This document shows, one piece after another, positions 41,980-51,511 of a DNA stretch of 61,662 nucleotides. The position numbers and the translations under genes are program-made. Source of the stretch: Hymenobacter profundi. Lineage in GTDB: Bacteria > Bacteroidota > Bacteroidia > Cytophagales > Hymenobacteraceae. Within the stretch, counting starts at the first letter, position 1; every line of letters starts with the position of its first letter. The notes under the pieces are model-generated. The model saw nothing but the letters and a program-made list of their open reading frames with translations, made no database searches and was not told the DNA's origin. The stretch is from positions 1 to 61,662 of the forward strand of contig NZ_JAHWGL010000021.1 of the NCBI RefSeq assembly GCF_019334315.1, written 5' to 3'.

Positions 41980-42061
41980 GTAGAGACGCAAATATGCGTC
42001 TCATCGTTGAACGACATCGGCCACGCGGCGCGGACGACGAGACGCAAATATGCGTCTCTAC
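41980..42061. repeat. GAGACGC double-hairpin element, copy 3
   Basis: The arms 41980-42002 and 42039-42061 are perfect 23-base inverted repeats, and each arm is itself an 8-bp hairpin around AATA. The right arm provides the TAG stop codon (42058-42060) of the UvrA-like gene. Confidence 0.9.
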
Positions 42062-44601
42062 GCTCGCTCCAACGCCCGTCGCAGGTAGGGCGCGGTCTTG
42101 CTGGCCCGTGCTTTCGCTACCTCGGCGGGCACCCCAGCAGCTACCAGCTGGCCACCCTCGTCGCCGGCACCAGGACCGATGTCGAGTACCCAGTCGCTGG
42201 CAGCGGCCACGCGCATGGTGTGCTCCACTACTACTACCGTGTTGCCGGCGGTTACCAGCGCGTGCAGTTGCACCAGCAGGCGCTCCACGTCGGCGGGGTG
42301 CAGACCGGTGGTGGGCTCATCCAGCACGTACAGAGAGTGACCGCGGGGCGGGCGTTGCAACTCGGTGGCGAGCTTGATGCGCTGGGCTTCGCCGCCCGAT
42401 AACTCGGTGGCAGGCTGGCCGAGGCGCAGGTAGCCCAGCCCTACCTCGCGCAGCACCGTGAGGGCTCGCTGCACGGCGGGTTCTTCGTCAAAAAAGGCCC
42501 AGGCGTCGTCCACAGTCAGGTTCAGTACCTCCGCAATGTTCTTGTCTTTGTACTGAATTTCCAGCGTTTGGGCATTGTAGCGGGTGCCGTGGCACACGGG
42601 GCAGGGCGAGTATACGCTGGGCAAAAACAGCAGTTCTACCATCACAAAGCCCTCGCCGTGGCAGTTCTCGCAGCGACCTTTGGGCACATTGAAGGAAAAA
42701 CGGCCGGCGTCGTAGCGGCGCTTGCGGGCGGCGGGCGTAGCGGCAAACAGCTTCCGCACGTGGTCGAACAGGCCGGTGTAGGTAGCCATGTTGGAGCGCG
42801 GCGTGCGGCCGATGGGCTTCTGATCGACGCGCACCAAGCGGTTGATGTGCTCCATACCTTCGGTGATGTGCCCGCCGCTCACAGGCGAAGGCTCAGTCTC
42901 CAACGTGTCGCCTTCTTCCTCGGCGGCGGGTAGGGCCTGGCCCAGTGCCGCCCCCACCAGTTCCACCAGCGCCTGGCTCACCAAGCTCGATTTGCCCGAT
43001 CCCGACACGCCCGTAACGGTGGTGAACACGCCCAGCGGAAACGCGACGTCCAGCTCGCGCAGGTTGTTGCGCATGACGCCCGCCAGCCGAAGCCAGCCCT
43101 GGGCCGGGCGCGGCGCGGCGGTAGGCGCAGTGGCCTCGTCGGCAAATAGAAAGTGGCGCGTTTGAGATGCCGCCACATCGGCCAGACCAGCAGGCGGACC
43201 GCTGTACAGCACTTGCCCGCCCTGCTCGCCGGCAGCTGGCCCTACGTCTACCAGCCAATCGGCTTGCCGAATCACATCGAGATTATGCTCGACAACGAAC
43301 AGCGAGTTACCGGCGCTTTTCAGGCTAGCCAGCGCCGCCAGCAGCGCTTCCGTATCGGCGGGGTGTAGGCCGGCAGACGGTTCATCGAGCACATACACCA
43401 CCCCAAACAGATTGGAATACAGCTGCGTAGCCAACCGCAGCCGTTGCAGCTCCCCCGGCGACAGGGTAGGCGTGCTGCGCTCCAGCGACAGGTAGCCCAG
43501 CCCCAGATCGAGCAGCACGCGCAGGCGCGCCACCAGATCCTGCGTGATGCGCTGGGCCACTACTGCCTGCTCGGGGTGGGCCGCGTCCTGGGCAGCGCGG
43601 CCGGGAGCGGTGCCCTCGGCGTAGGGTTGCAGCAGGGCGGCCACCCGTTGCAGAGGTAGGGCCGAGAAATCGGCAATATCGAGCCCGGCAAACGTGACGG
43701 CCAAGGCCTCTTGCCGCAGGCGCTTGCCGTGGCAGGTGGGGCACTCGGTACCGCGCATAAACTGCAAGGCCCGCTTCTTCATCTGGGCGCTTTGGGTGTT
43801 GGCGAAGGAGTGAAACACGTGCCGTCGGGCGCTCGTGAAGGTGCCCATGTAGTTGGGCTCTTCCTTGCGCCGGATGGCTCGCTGCGTTTGCTCGGGCGTG
43901 TAGCCAGGATACACGGGCACCACCGGCTGCTCGTCGGTGAACAGGATCCAGTCGCGGTCTTTCTGGGGCAGCTCGCGCCAGGGCCGGTCCACGTCGTAGC
44001 CCATCGACACCAAGATATCCCGCTGATTCTGACCACCCCAGGCCGTGGGCCAGGCCGCAATGGCCCGCTCGCGAATGGTGAGGGAAGGGTCGGGCACCAT
44101 GGTTTCTTCGGTGGCCTCGTAAATGCGTCCCAGGCCGTGGCAGGTAGGGCACGCGCCCTCAGGCGTGTTGGCCGAAAAGCCCTCGGCGTACACAATGCCC
44201 TGGCCCGCCGGGTAGTCACCGGCCCGCGAGTAGAGCATCCGCACCAGGTTGGAAAGCGTAGTAACAGAGCCCACCGAGGAACGCGTGGTAGGCGTGCCGC
44301 GCTGCTGTTGCAAGGCCACTGCCGGCGGCAGCCCGTCAATAGAATCAACGGCGGGCACGGCCATCTGGTGAAACAGCCGCCGCGCATACGGCGACACCGA
44401 TTCCAGGTAGCGCCGCTGCGCCTCGGCATACAGCGTCCCAAACGCCAGCGACGACTTCCCCGACCCCGACACCCCCGTAAACACCACCAGCGCATCGCGC
44501 GGAATATCCACGTCTACATGGCGCAGGTTGTGCTCCCGCGCCCCACGCACCCGCACGAAACCGGAAGAATTAGGAAGGGTAGGCTGCTTGGGGGTAGGCA
44601 T
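42058..44601 (-). CDS. UvrA-like ABC ATPase (UvrA2-type excinuclease subunit)
   Basis: 847 residues, shorter than canonical UvrA (about 940). Both ABC modules are present: Walker [21 protein letters not shown] and [17 protein letters not shown], signatures [15 protein letters not shown] and [16 protein letters not shown], and zinc modules [10 protein letters not shown] and [10 protein letters not shown]...CPVCHGTRY. The reduced length fits UvrA2-like proteins lacking the UvrB-binding domain, which are linked to drug tolerance rather than classical repair. No uvrB is near. It ends inside a palindromic element. The 253-base gap upstream holds another palindromic element. Confidence 0.88.
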   Translation of the reverse strand: MPTPKQPTLPNSSGFVRVRGAREHNLRHVDVDIPRDALVVFTGVSGSGKSSLAFGTLYAEAQRRYLESVSPYARRLFHQMAVPAVDSIDGLPPAVALQQQRGTPTTRSSVGSVTTLSNLVRMLYSRAGDYPAGQGIVYAEGFSANTPEGACPTCHGLGRIYEATEETMVPDPSLTIRERAIAAWPTAWGGQNQRDILVSMGYDVDRPWRELPQKDRDWILFTDEQPVVPVYPGYTPEQTQRAIRRKEEPNYMGTFTSARRHVFHSFANTQSAQMKKRALQFMRGTECPTCHGKRLRQEALAVTFAGLDIADFSALPLQRVAALLQPYAEGTAPGRAAQDAAHPEQAVVAQRITQDLVARLRVLLDLGLGYLSLERSTPTLSPGELQRLRLATQLYSNLFGVVYVLDEPSAGLHPADTEALLAALASLKSAGNSLFVVEHNLDVIRQADWLVDVGPAAGEQGGQVLYSGPPAGLADVAASQTRHFLFADEATAPTAAPRPAQGWLRLAGVMRNNLRELDVAFPLGVFTTVTGVSGSGKSSLVSQALVELVGAALGQALPAAEEEGDTLETEPSPVSGGHITEGMEHINRLVRVDQKPIGRTPRSNMATYTGLFDHVRKLFAATPAARKRRYDAGRFSFNVPKGRCENCHGEGFVMVELLFLPSVYSPCPVCHGTRYNAQTLEIQYKDKNIAEVLNLTVDDAWAFFDEEPAVQRALTVLREVGLGYLRLGQPATELSGGEAQRIKLATELQRPPRGHSLYVLDEPTTGLHPADVERLLVQLHALVTAGNTVVVVEHTMRVAAASDWVLDIGPGAGDEGGQLVAAGVPAEVAKARASKTAPYLRRALERA

Positions 44602-44668
44602 GAGCGGAGGGATAGGTGATGCCCTACCCTTACTGTTTCCGCAGGCCTGGGGTTATGTAGTAGATAAG

Positions 44669-44842
44669 GATGGCGCGGGGCTGTGCCCCGTGTCATGTAT
44701 TGGCAGGCCTCTGGCCTGCGACCGTTCGCGCCATTCGGGAAGTTTCGGCAGGTTGCTTAGGTAGCTCAGGCCAAAGCTCGTTCTGACAGCGCAGGCCAGA
44801 GGCCTGCTAAGTAATAGACACGGGGCACAGCCCCGCGCCATC
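44669..44842. repeat. Long inverted repeat with GCGGGGCTGTGCCCCG core, copy 1
   Basis: The left arm GATGGCGCGGGGCTGTGCCC... and the right arm ending ...CAGCCCCGCGCCATC pair over about 50 bases each, and each holds two smaller palindromes (GGGGCTGTGCCCC and GCAGGCCTCTGGCCTGC). It lies between the UvrA-like gene and the efflux outer-membrane gene. A second copy is at 54067. Confidence 0.9.
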
Positions 44843-44854
44843 CGTTTTACTTAC

Positions 44855-46324
44855 CTACTCCCAACCGCCGCCCAGCGCCCGAATTAGCTGTACGGTGTAG
44901 CTCAACTCGTTGGCCTGGTTTTGCACCACTAAGCGAGCGGCTTCCAGCGTTTGGCGGTCGGCGTCTACTACTTCAAAGTAGCTGGTGAGGCCGGCGCGGT
45001 AACGTTCCTTGGTAAGCAGGCCCGCCAGCCGGGCCGAGCGTAGGGCGCGTTGCTGTACCGTGAGTTGCGCAGCGCTTTGCTGCACGTTTGCCAAGGAAGT
45101 TTCCACTTCCTGAAATGCCACCAGCGCTGTTTGGCGGTACTGCGCGGCTTGCTCGTCGTACTGGCGTTCTACAATCTGCTGGTTAGCCCGCAAGCGGCCG
45201 CCGTTGAAAATTGGGATGGAGATGCCTCCGCCCACGTAGTAGGCGTAGCTGTCGGCTACCTTGGGCAGGTCACCCAACGCACTCGACAACGGTCCTACGA
45301 AGCCGTTGAGCTGCACGGTGGGTAGGCGGGCCAGGCGGGCGGCGTCGGCACGGGCGTTGAGGGCAGCCAACTGGCGCTCGGTGCGGCGCAAATCGGGGCG
45401 GCGGGCGAGTAGGGAGGCGGGCACGGCGGCCGGTACCCGCGGAATCAGCAGCGGGCCAGGACGCGGCACCAGGGCAAACTGGCTGGCTGGCTGGCCCGTG
45501 AGCGTGGCCAGGGCTGCTTCTAAGCCGGCGCGTTGGCGACGCACTTCCACAATGCCCGCGTCTACGTTGGCCAGTTCCGTTTCGGCGCGGCGCATGGCAA
45601 TTTCGTTGTCGACGCCGGCCTGGTTGCGAGCTTGGGTGAGTTGCAGGCTTTCTACCCGGGCCTGGCGGGCGCTGTCTAGCACCAGCAACTCGGCGTCGAG
45701 GCCGCGCAGGTCGAAGTAGTAGGCGGCGGCATCGGCGGTGAGTGACAGTTGCACAGTGCGCAGATCTTCCTCGGCGGCTTGCTCGTCGGCCTCGGCGGCT
45801 TGTACGTTGCGGCGCAAGCGGCCCCATACGTCCACCTCGTAACTCACATTCAAGGGTAGGTAAAATTGCGTTTGGTTGATGGCCTGCGGGCCATTGGTGC
45901 TGGCAATGGGCAGCGGCCGGTAGGCTGATAGACGCTGCCGGTAGGCTTGCGGATTGAGCGCTACCACCGGCGAACGGTAGGAGTTCACCAGCGTGACGTT
46001 GGCGCGGGCCTGCTCCACGCGGGCCACCGCAGCTTTCAGGCTGTAGTTGGCGGCTAGCACTTGCTGCTCCAGCCGTGCCAGCTCGTCGTCCTGAAAAATG
46101 CTCCACCACGCTGGCACAGTTGGCTGCCGGGGTAGCTCGGCCGCGGCGGCACTAGCGGGTGCCGGGTTGGTTTGGGGCGCGGCAAAGGTGGTATCGGTGC
46201 TGTTTTTCCAGGTTGTGGGGGCCGTTACGCTGGGCGGCTGGTAGCGCGGTGCGCGCACGCAACTGGTTAACAGCGTGCTCAGCAGCAGTATCGAGAGAGA
46301 ATAATATCGCAACGAAAAACTCAT
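44855..46324 (-). CDS. RND efflux outer-membrane factor (NodT/TolC family lipoprotein)
   Basis: 489 residues from ATG 46324, which starts a lipoprotein signal (LSILLLSTLLTSC, Cys22); a longer frame lacks a signal and crosses a palindrome. The OEP domain repeats are clear: LKAAVARVEQARANVTLVNS, LARRPDLRRTERQLAALNA, then ALRSARLAGLLTKERYRAGL and YFEVVDADRQTLEAA. It forms the outer-membrane tunnel of the efflux pump whose adaptor and permease lie upstream on the same strand. The substrate cannot be told from this gene. Confidence 0.92.
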   Translation of the reverse strand: MSFSLRYYSLSILLLSTLLTSCVRAPRYQPPSVTAPTTWKNSTDTTFAAPQTNPAPASAAAAELPRQPTVPAWWSIFQDDELARLEQQVLAANYSLKAAVARVEQARANVTLVNSYRSPVVALNPQAYRQRLSAYRPLPIASTNGPQAINQTQFYLPLNVSYEVDVWGRLRRNVQAAEADEQAAEEDLRTVQLSLTADAAAYYFDLRGLDAELLVLDSARQARVESLQLTQARNQAGVDNEIAMRRAETELANVDAGIVEVRRQRAGLEAALATLTGQPASQFALVPRPGPLLIPRVPAAVPASLLARRPDLRRTERQLAALNARADAARLARLPTVQLNGFVGPLSSALGDLPKVADSYAYYVGGGISIPIFNGGRLRANQQIVERQYDEQAAQYRQTALVAFQEVETSLANVQQSAAQLTVQQRALRSARLAGLLTKERYRAGLTSYFEVVDADRQTLEAARLVVQNQANELSYTVQLIRALGGGWE

Positions 46325-46398
46325 GCAGGTGGATACTACTGGTTGACGGTCAGCTCTGAGCTGTTTCAGAAGCTGCTGCTCTGTATGTCTTTTTTCAT

Positions 46399-46430
46399 CT
46401 GTCATCCTGAGCAGAGCGAAGGATGACAGA
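46399..46430. repeat. GTCATCCTGAGC element, minimal copy 2
   Basis: TCTGTCATCC and GGATGACAGA are perfect 10-base arms around TGAGCAGAGCGAA. This is copy 1 with the interior removed: the left arm runs to GCGAAGGA and jumps straight into the right end. It lies between the adaptor stop and the outer-membrane factor start. Confidence 0.85.
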
Positions 46431-46445
46431 CGCTTCCCTCCTCCC

Positions 46446-47792
46446 CTACTTCCCAGCCGGCGACGACACGATGGGACGATTAGGGTCGTAGAGGCGCTCG
46501 GGGGCGGCGGGCTGTGTAGGCGCAACGGCTTTCTTCTCCACCTTGGCGCGGCGGGCAGCTACGGTTTCACCTTCCGTTAGCGTTTCGGCGGGGTTTACCA
46601 CCAGCAGTTCGCCGCCTTTCAACCCACCAATCACCTCCACCTGCGCGCCGAAGTCGCGGCCGGGTGTGATGTCTTGGTAGTGCACTTTCTCGTTCTGAAT
46701 GACCACCACACGGGGCTGGGTGCCGCCCGGCACCAGCGTATTGGCGGAGATAAGGACGCTGGGCGCGGTGCGCGGCAGCTCGAAGCGCACCTGGGCAAAG
46801 ATGCCCGGCCGCAGCTGCTGCTCACGGTTCGAGATTTTCACGATGGTTTCCAGCGTGCGCGTGCCCTCGCTCAGGGCACCGGCGTCGCGAGCGACGCGGC
46901 CGGCAAAGGTGCGGTTGGGAAATTCGGGCACGATGAGCTGGGTGATAAGGCCCGGCCGGATGGCGGTGGCGTAGTTCTGCGGCACATTCACGAAGGCGCG
47001 TAGCGTGTCGGTCTGCTCTACCTTAAACAGCTGACTACCCGCCGCATTGCTCGGCGACACCAACGACCCTACCTCCACATTGCGCTGCGTGACGATGCCG
47101 CTGAATGGCGCCACCACCCGCCGGAAACTCTGCTGGGCCAGCAGGCCATTCACCACGGCCTGTTCGGCCGAGAACTGGGCCTTGGCCTGGTCCAGCTCCT
47201 GCTTGGAAATGGCGCCGGGCATGCTGATGCCCGTGAGGCGACGGTAGTTGCTCTGGGCCAGCGTGAGGTTGGCGCGAGCCTGAGCAATCTGCTGATCCAG
47301 CTCGGGCGTGGCAATGAGGGCCAGCAACTGGCCGCGCTTCACCTTGGTCCCAATATCGGTGTACCAGGCTTGCACAAAGCCGTTGGTACGGGCAAACAGG
47401 TAGGTTTCGCGGTTGGAACGGGTGTCGGCGGGCAGGTCCAGGCGGATGGTATCGGGGGCTTGCTCGGCGGGCAGCACGCTCACAGTAGGCGTGGCGTTGG
47501 CTCCGCTTTGGGCTTCTTCTTTGCGCTCGTTATTTTGTTTGAGGCGGGGTAGCAACCCGATCAGCAGCAGTAGTGCAAACACGGCCACGGCTACCAGCAC
47601 CACAACCCAAAACGTGCGCCGACTCCGCGGCCGGGCCGGGGCAGCCTCTGCTGGTGGCGTAGCGGCGGGACGGTGGTCCACCTGGTTTTCGCCAAAGTGC
47701 GCGTGCTTACGCCGCGCCCGCTCCTCGCTGGAGAGGTGGGCGTTGGCGTCGTCGGTAATGAAATCCGTTTGTTCTTCGGGAGGAGTAGCCAT
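46446..47792 (-). CDS. RND efflux periplasmic adaptor (membrane fusion protein)
   Basis: 448 residues. An unusual long N-terminal cytosolic tail (about 1-58, with RRKHAHFGENQVDHRP) precedes one membrane helix (FWVVVLVAVAVFALLLLIGL). The barrel-sandwich hybrid and hairpin follow (ETYLFARTNGFVQAWYTDIG, then ATPELDQQIAQARANLTLAQ and RRVVAPFSGIVTQRNVEVGS). A membrane-proximal domain and a Lys/Pro-rich tail end the protein. It links the inner-membrane RND pump to the TolC-like tunnel. It starts 62 bases after the permease stop. Confidence 0.9.
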   Translation of the reverse strand: MATPPEEQTDFITDDANAHLSSEERARRKHAHFGENQVDHRPAATPPAEAAPARPRSRRTFWVVVLVAVAVFALLLLIGLLPRLKQNNERKEEAQSGANATPTVSVLPAEQAPDTIRLDLPADTRSNRETYLFARTNGFVQAWYTDIGTKVKRGQLLALIATPELDQQIAQARANLTLAQSNYRRLTGISMPGAISKQELDQAKAQFSAEQAVVNGLLAQQSFRRVVAPFSGIVTQRNVEVGSLVSPSNAAGSQLFKVEQTDTLRAFVNVPQNYATAIRPGLITQLIVPEFPNRTFAGRVARDAGALSEGTRTLETIVKISNREQQLRPGIFAQVRFELPRTAPSVLISANTLVPGGTQPRVVVIQNEKVHYQDITPGRDFGAQVEVIGGLKGGELLVVNPAETLTEGETVAARRAKVEKKAVAPTQPAAPERLYDPNRPIVSSPAGK

Positions 47793-47854
47793 AGGGTAGG
47801 CTGAAGCGCAAGAAGGTAGGGCGCGTGGTGAAATAGTTGGGAAGGACGACGAGA

Positions 47855-50800
47855 TTAAGCGATTACCTGTTGCTGTTCAACTTCGGCTTCCGCCTCCGCA
47901 TTCAGCTCTTTTTTCTTGAGGTAGCTAAACATAATCGGGACGAAAAACAGGGTAGTGACCGTGGCCAGCAGCAGGCCGCCAATCACGGCGCGGCCCAGCG
48001 GAGCGTTCTGCTCGCCGCCCTCGCCCATGCCTAGCGACATGGGTAGCAGTCCGATAATCATGGCCAGAGCCGTCATCAGCACCGGCCGCAGGCGCGTAAA
48101 GCCGGCATCCAGGGCCGCGTCGCGGGGCGAGAGGTCGGGGTCTTCCTCGCGCCGCTCGTTGGCAAACGTCACCAGCAGAATACTGTTAGCTGTGGCTACC
48201 CCAATGCACATAATGGCGCCCATCAGCGAGGGCACCGAGAACGTGGTTTGGGTCACAAATAGCATCCACAGAATGCCCGACAACGCCCCCGGCAGCGCCA
48301 TAATGATGATGAACGGGTCGAGCCACGACTGAAAATTTACGACCATCAGCAGATACACCAGCAAAATAGCGCCAATCAGCCCAATGCCCAGCCCGATAAA
48401 CGAGGTGCGCATGCTGTCGATCTGCCCGCGCACCGTGATGGTGGTGCCTTTGGGTAGGTCTTGGCGGTATTTGTCGAGGATTTTGGTCATGTCGGTATTC
48501 ACACTACCCAGGTCGCGACCTTCCACGCTGGCATACACGTCTACCACACGCTGGATGTTGTAATCCGAAGCGAGGGCCGAGGTAGCGGTGCGACGGCTCG
48601 TAGTAAAGCTGCTCAGCAATTGCGGATTCGCTTGCCCGGCGCCAGTTACCCCAATGGTATTCAGCGCATCCAGCGACGATAAATTGCGTGGCGGGGTTTG
48701 TACGGCCACCGTGTAGTTCACGCCATTTTGAGGATTTAGCCACTGGTTGGGCGTGGTTTGGGTGCTCGACGACAGGTTCACCAATACGTTGTTGGCAATA
48801 TCGCGCTGAGCCAGGCCGGCCTGCTGGGCGCGCACCCGGTCCACGTCGAGGCGCATCTGGGGTAGGTCGAAGGCCTGGTAGATGAACGCATCCACCACAC
48901 CCGGCACGCGGCTCATGTCGGCCTTAATCTTGGCAGCAATCTTCTGGTTGGCCTCCACGTTTTTGCCCGTCACCTGAATGTCGATGGGCGCGGGTAGGCC
49001 GAAGTTGAGCGTCTGGTTCACGATGTCGGCTGGCTGGAAAAACACCGTCAGGTCGGGTTGCTCCTTGTTGATGCGGCGCCGGATTTCGCGGATGTACTCG
49101 GCCGTGGGGCCGTGCTCCTCCTTCATCGACACCAGAATTTCGCCGTCGCCGGCCCCAATCACCGGGTTGTCGCTCATCAGCAAATTCAAGGACACCACGG
49201 GTAGGCCGATATTATCCAGAATCAGCTCCAGCTCGTCTTTCGGAATCACCGAGCGGATAATCTGCTCCACCTGCGCAAAGCGGCGCTCGGTTTCCTCCAG
49301 GCGCGTGCCAGTGGGGGCGCGCACGTGCAAGCGCAGCTCGCCGGCGTCTACCTTCGGGAAGAAATTTTCGCCAATGAGCGGGTACAGGCACCCCGAGCCC
49401 ACAAACAGCACCACAAAGCACAGCACCACCGCCCGGCGGTTGTCCAGAGACCAGTCCAGGGCGTCGTGGTAGTGTGCCCGAAACTGCTCGAATCGGTGGT
49501 CGAAGGCTTTGTGCAGGCGCCACACCCAACTCTGCTCGATACTCTTGGCAGCTTTGCGCTCGGCTTCGGTGATGGGCTCTTCGGCTTCTTCCTCGGCCGT
49601 ACCGCTGGGATGCTCGCGCTCGGCCTGCTCGCGGCGAAGCTGGTCTAGGCGAACCTCGGCCTCACTCACGGACTGGTGGTTGCGCACCGATTCGGTGGGC
49701 AGGTGGGCACCGCCCTCGGCGTGGTAAATCGGGAGTTCTTTGCGCAGCAGAAACTGCACCATAGTGGGCACTAGCGTGCGCGAAAGCAGGTAGGAAGCCA
49801 GCATGGCGAATATCACGGCCAGCGCCAGCGGCGTGAAGATGTAGGACGCCACGCCCGCCAGGAAAAACACCGGCACAAACACAATGCAGATCGAGAGGGT
49901 AGCCACCAGCGCGGGGGTAGCAATCTGCTGGGCACCATCGAGAATGGAGCGTTTCAGCCCCTTGCGCAGGCCCATGTTGCGGTGAATGTTCTCGATTTCC
50001 ACTGTGGCGTCGTCCACCAGCATCCCCACGGCCAGCGACAAGCCGCTCAGCGTCATGATGTTCAGCGTCTGTCCCAGCAGCTTCAGCACTATGATGCTCA
50101 CCAAAATCGACAGTGGAATGCTGAGCGCGATGATGAGGGTAGAGCGCCAGGAACCCAGGAATAGCAGAATCATCAGGCCGGTGAGGGCCGCCGCAATGCA
50201 CGCCTCCACCACCACGCCCTTGATGCTGGCGCGCACGAAAAACGACTGGTCGAACAGCAGTTTCAGATCGAGGCCCTCGGGGGCGTTGGCCAGCACTTTG
50301 GGTAGGGCTTCCTTGATGCCTTCGATTACGTCGAGGGTGCTGGCCCCGCCGCTTTTCATGATGGGCACGAAGGCCGTACGGCGGCCGTTCTGGCGCACAA
50401 TGTTCTGCTGCACGGCCGCGCCCTCGTGCACAAACGCCACGTCGCGCACGTACACCGTGGCACCGTTCACCTGCCGGATAGGGAGGTCGTTGAGGGAGGC
50501 CACGGCCTCGGGGCTGCTGTTCAGGCGCACGTCGTACTCGCGGGTGCCCATTTTGGCCGTGCCGGCGGGTAGGATGATATTCTGGGAGGTGATGGCCGCC
50601 ACTACATCGTTGGCCGACAGTCCTTTACCGGCCAGCGCCACGGGGTCGAGGTCCACCATCACTTGCTTGGGCTTGCCGCCGTTGGGTAGGAGCAGCGAGG
50701 CACCCTTCACAATGGCCAGACCCGGCCGGATAAACGAGTTGTTGGCATCGTACAGGTCCGACTCGCCCAGCGTTTCCGACGACAGGCTAGCCTGGGCAAT

Positions 50801-51214
50801 GGGCACGTTGGAGGCCGAGTAGCGGATGATGTTGGGCGGCGTGATGCCGGGCGGCATGATGCGCAGCAGCGTTTGGCAGATGGCCGTGAGCTGAGCCACG
50901 CCGGCGGCCGGATCGGAGCCCGGCTGGAAAAACACCTTGATAATCCCTACCCCCTTCAGGGATTGAGATTCCATGTGCTCAATGTTGTTGACGGTGGTGG
51001 TGTAGGCGCGCTGGTTGATCACCACCACGCGGCGGTTCATTTCCTCGGGGCTCATGCCCGCGTAGGTCCACACCACGCCCACCACCGGAATGTTCACCTC
51101 CGGGAAAATATCCACCGCCATGCTGCGGATGGTCATGATGCCGCCCAGCAAAATCAGCAGGGCCATGACCACAAAGGTGTAAGGGCGCGCTAGCGCCAAC
51201 CGAACTATCCACAT
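47855..51214 (-). CDS. RND-superfamily efflux permease (AcrB-like)
   Basis: 1119 residues with the RND arrangement: one N-terminal helix, a large periplasmic loop, six helices around VGMLVDDATVEIENIHRN (the proton-relay Asp pair), a second periplasmic loop starting at LYPLIGENFFPKVD, and six more helices. The cytosolic connection between the halves (residues about 495-590) is unusually long and highly charged (REQAEREHPSGTAEEEAEEP). GRPLGRAVIGGLL-type endings place it among hydrophobe/amphiphile exporters rather than metal pumps, whose TM4 carries a different charged motif. It heads a permease-adaptor-outer-membrane operon. Confidence 0.92.
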   Translation of the reverse strand: MWIVRLALARPYTFVVMALLILLGGIMTIRSMAVDIFPEVNIPVVGVVWTYAGMSPEEMNRRVVVINQRAYTTTVNNIEHMESQSLKGVGIIKVFFQPGSDPAAGVAQLTAICQTLLRIMPPGITPPNIIRYSASNVPIAQASLSSETLGESDLYDANNSFIRPGLAIVKGASLLLPNGGKPKQVMVDLDPVALAGKGLSANDVVAAITSQNIILPAGTAKMGTREYDVRLNSSPEAVASLNDLPIRQVNGATVYVRDVAFVHEGAAVQQNIVRQNGRRTAFVPIMKSGGASTLDVIEGIKEALPKVLANAPEGLDLKLLFDQSFFVRASIKGVVVEACIAAALTGLMILLFLGSWRSTLIIALSIPLSILVSIIVLKLLGQTLNIMTLSGLSLAVGMLVDDATVEIENIHRNMGLRKGLKRSILDGAQQIATPALVATLSICIVFVPVFFLAGVASYIFTPLALAVIFAMLASYLLSRTLVPTMVQFLLRKELPIYHAEGGAHLPTESVRNHQSVSEAEVRLDQLRREQAEREHPSGTAEEEAEEPITEAERKAAKSIEQSWVWRLHKAFDHRFEQFRAHYHDALDWSLDNRRAVVLCFVVLFVGSGCLYPLIGENFFPKVDAGELRLHVRAPTGTRLEETERRFAQVEQIIRSVIPKDELELILDNIGLPVVSLNLLMSDNPVIGAGDGEILVSMKEEHGPTAEYIREIRRRINKEQPDLTVFFQPADIVNQTLNFGLPAPIDIQVTGKNVEANQKIAAKIKADMSRVPGVVDAFIYQAFDLPQMRLDVDRVRAQQAGLAQRDIANNVLVNLSSSTQTTPNQWLNPQNGVNYTVAVQTPPRNLSSLDALNTIGVTGAGQANPQLLSSFTTSRRTATSALASDYNIQRVVDVYASVEGRDLGSVNTDMTKILDKYRQDLPKGTTITVRGQIDSMRTSFIGLGIGLIGAILLVYLLMVVNFQSWLDPFIIIMALPGALSGILWMLFVTQTTFSVPSLMGAIMCIGVATANSILLVTFANERREEDPDLSPRDAALDAGFTRLRPVLMTALAMIIGLLPMSLGMGEGGEQNAPLGRAVIGGLLLATVTTLFFVPIMFSYLKKKELNAEAEAEVEQQQVIA

Positions 51215-51354
51215 ACCGCACGCAGGGTTACTCGGGCGCCGCCGCCCAATGATCGGCTAAAGAACCGCCGGCCGGGCTGATGGTTGCACCGCAGACCTTG
51301 TATTCATGCGGCCTCGGGCAAACGGCAAATGCGTATGTTTAGAAAGGTTTTGTA

Positions 51355-51457
51355 GTAGAGACACAAGATCTTGTGTCTTGTTGTTGCTGATATGATTTAT
51401 CCGAACGAGACTATTGTGAGTCGTTCGACAACGAGACACAAAATCTTGTGTCTTTAC
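51355..51457. repeat. GAGACGC-type double-hairpin element, copy 4 (GAGACAC variant)
   Basis: The left arm GTAGAGACACAAGATCTTGT (51355) and the right arm GAGACACAAAATCTTGTGTC...TAC (ending 51457) are inverted, and each is itself a palindrome centred on AGATCT or AAATCT. A third hairpin, CGAACGA/TCGTTCG, lies between them. It is a divergent member of the family at 20162, 29493 and 41980. Confidence 0.75.
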
Positions 51458-51511
51458 TGCGTACCGTATCCACGGCACTCATTTCTTTCTCCCACCCTAC
51501 CTCTCTCTGGT

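Noticed and set aside
42058..44601. Canonical UvrA of nucleotide excision repair
   Set aside because: It is about 90 residues too short and looks like the UvrA2 type; a second UvrA elsewhere is expected.
43711..44619. 302-residue plus-strand frame opposite the UvrA-like gene
   Set aside because: His/Gly/Arg-rich shadow of ABC ATPase codons; UvrA motifs are complete on the other strand.
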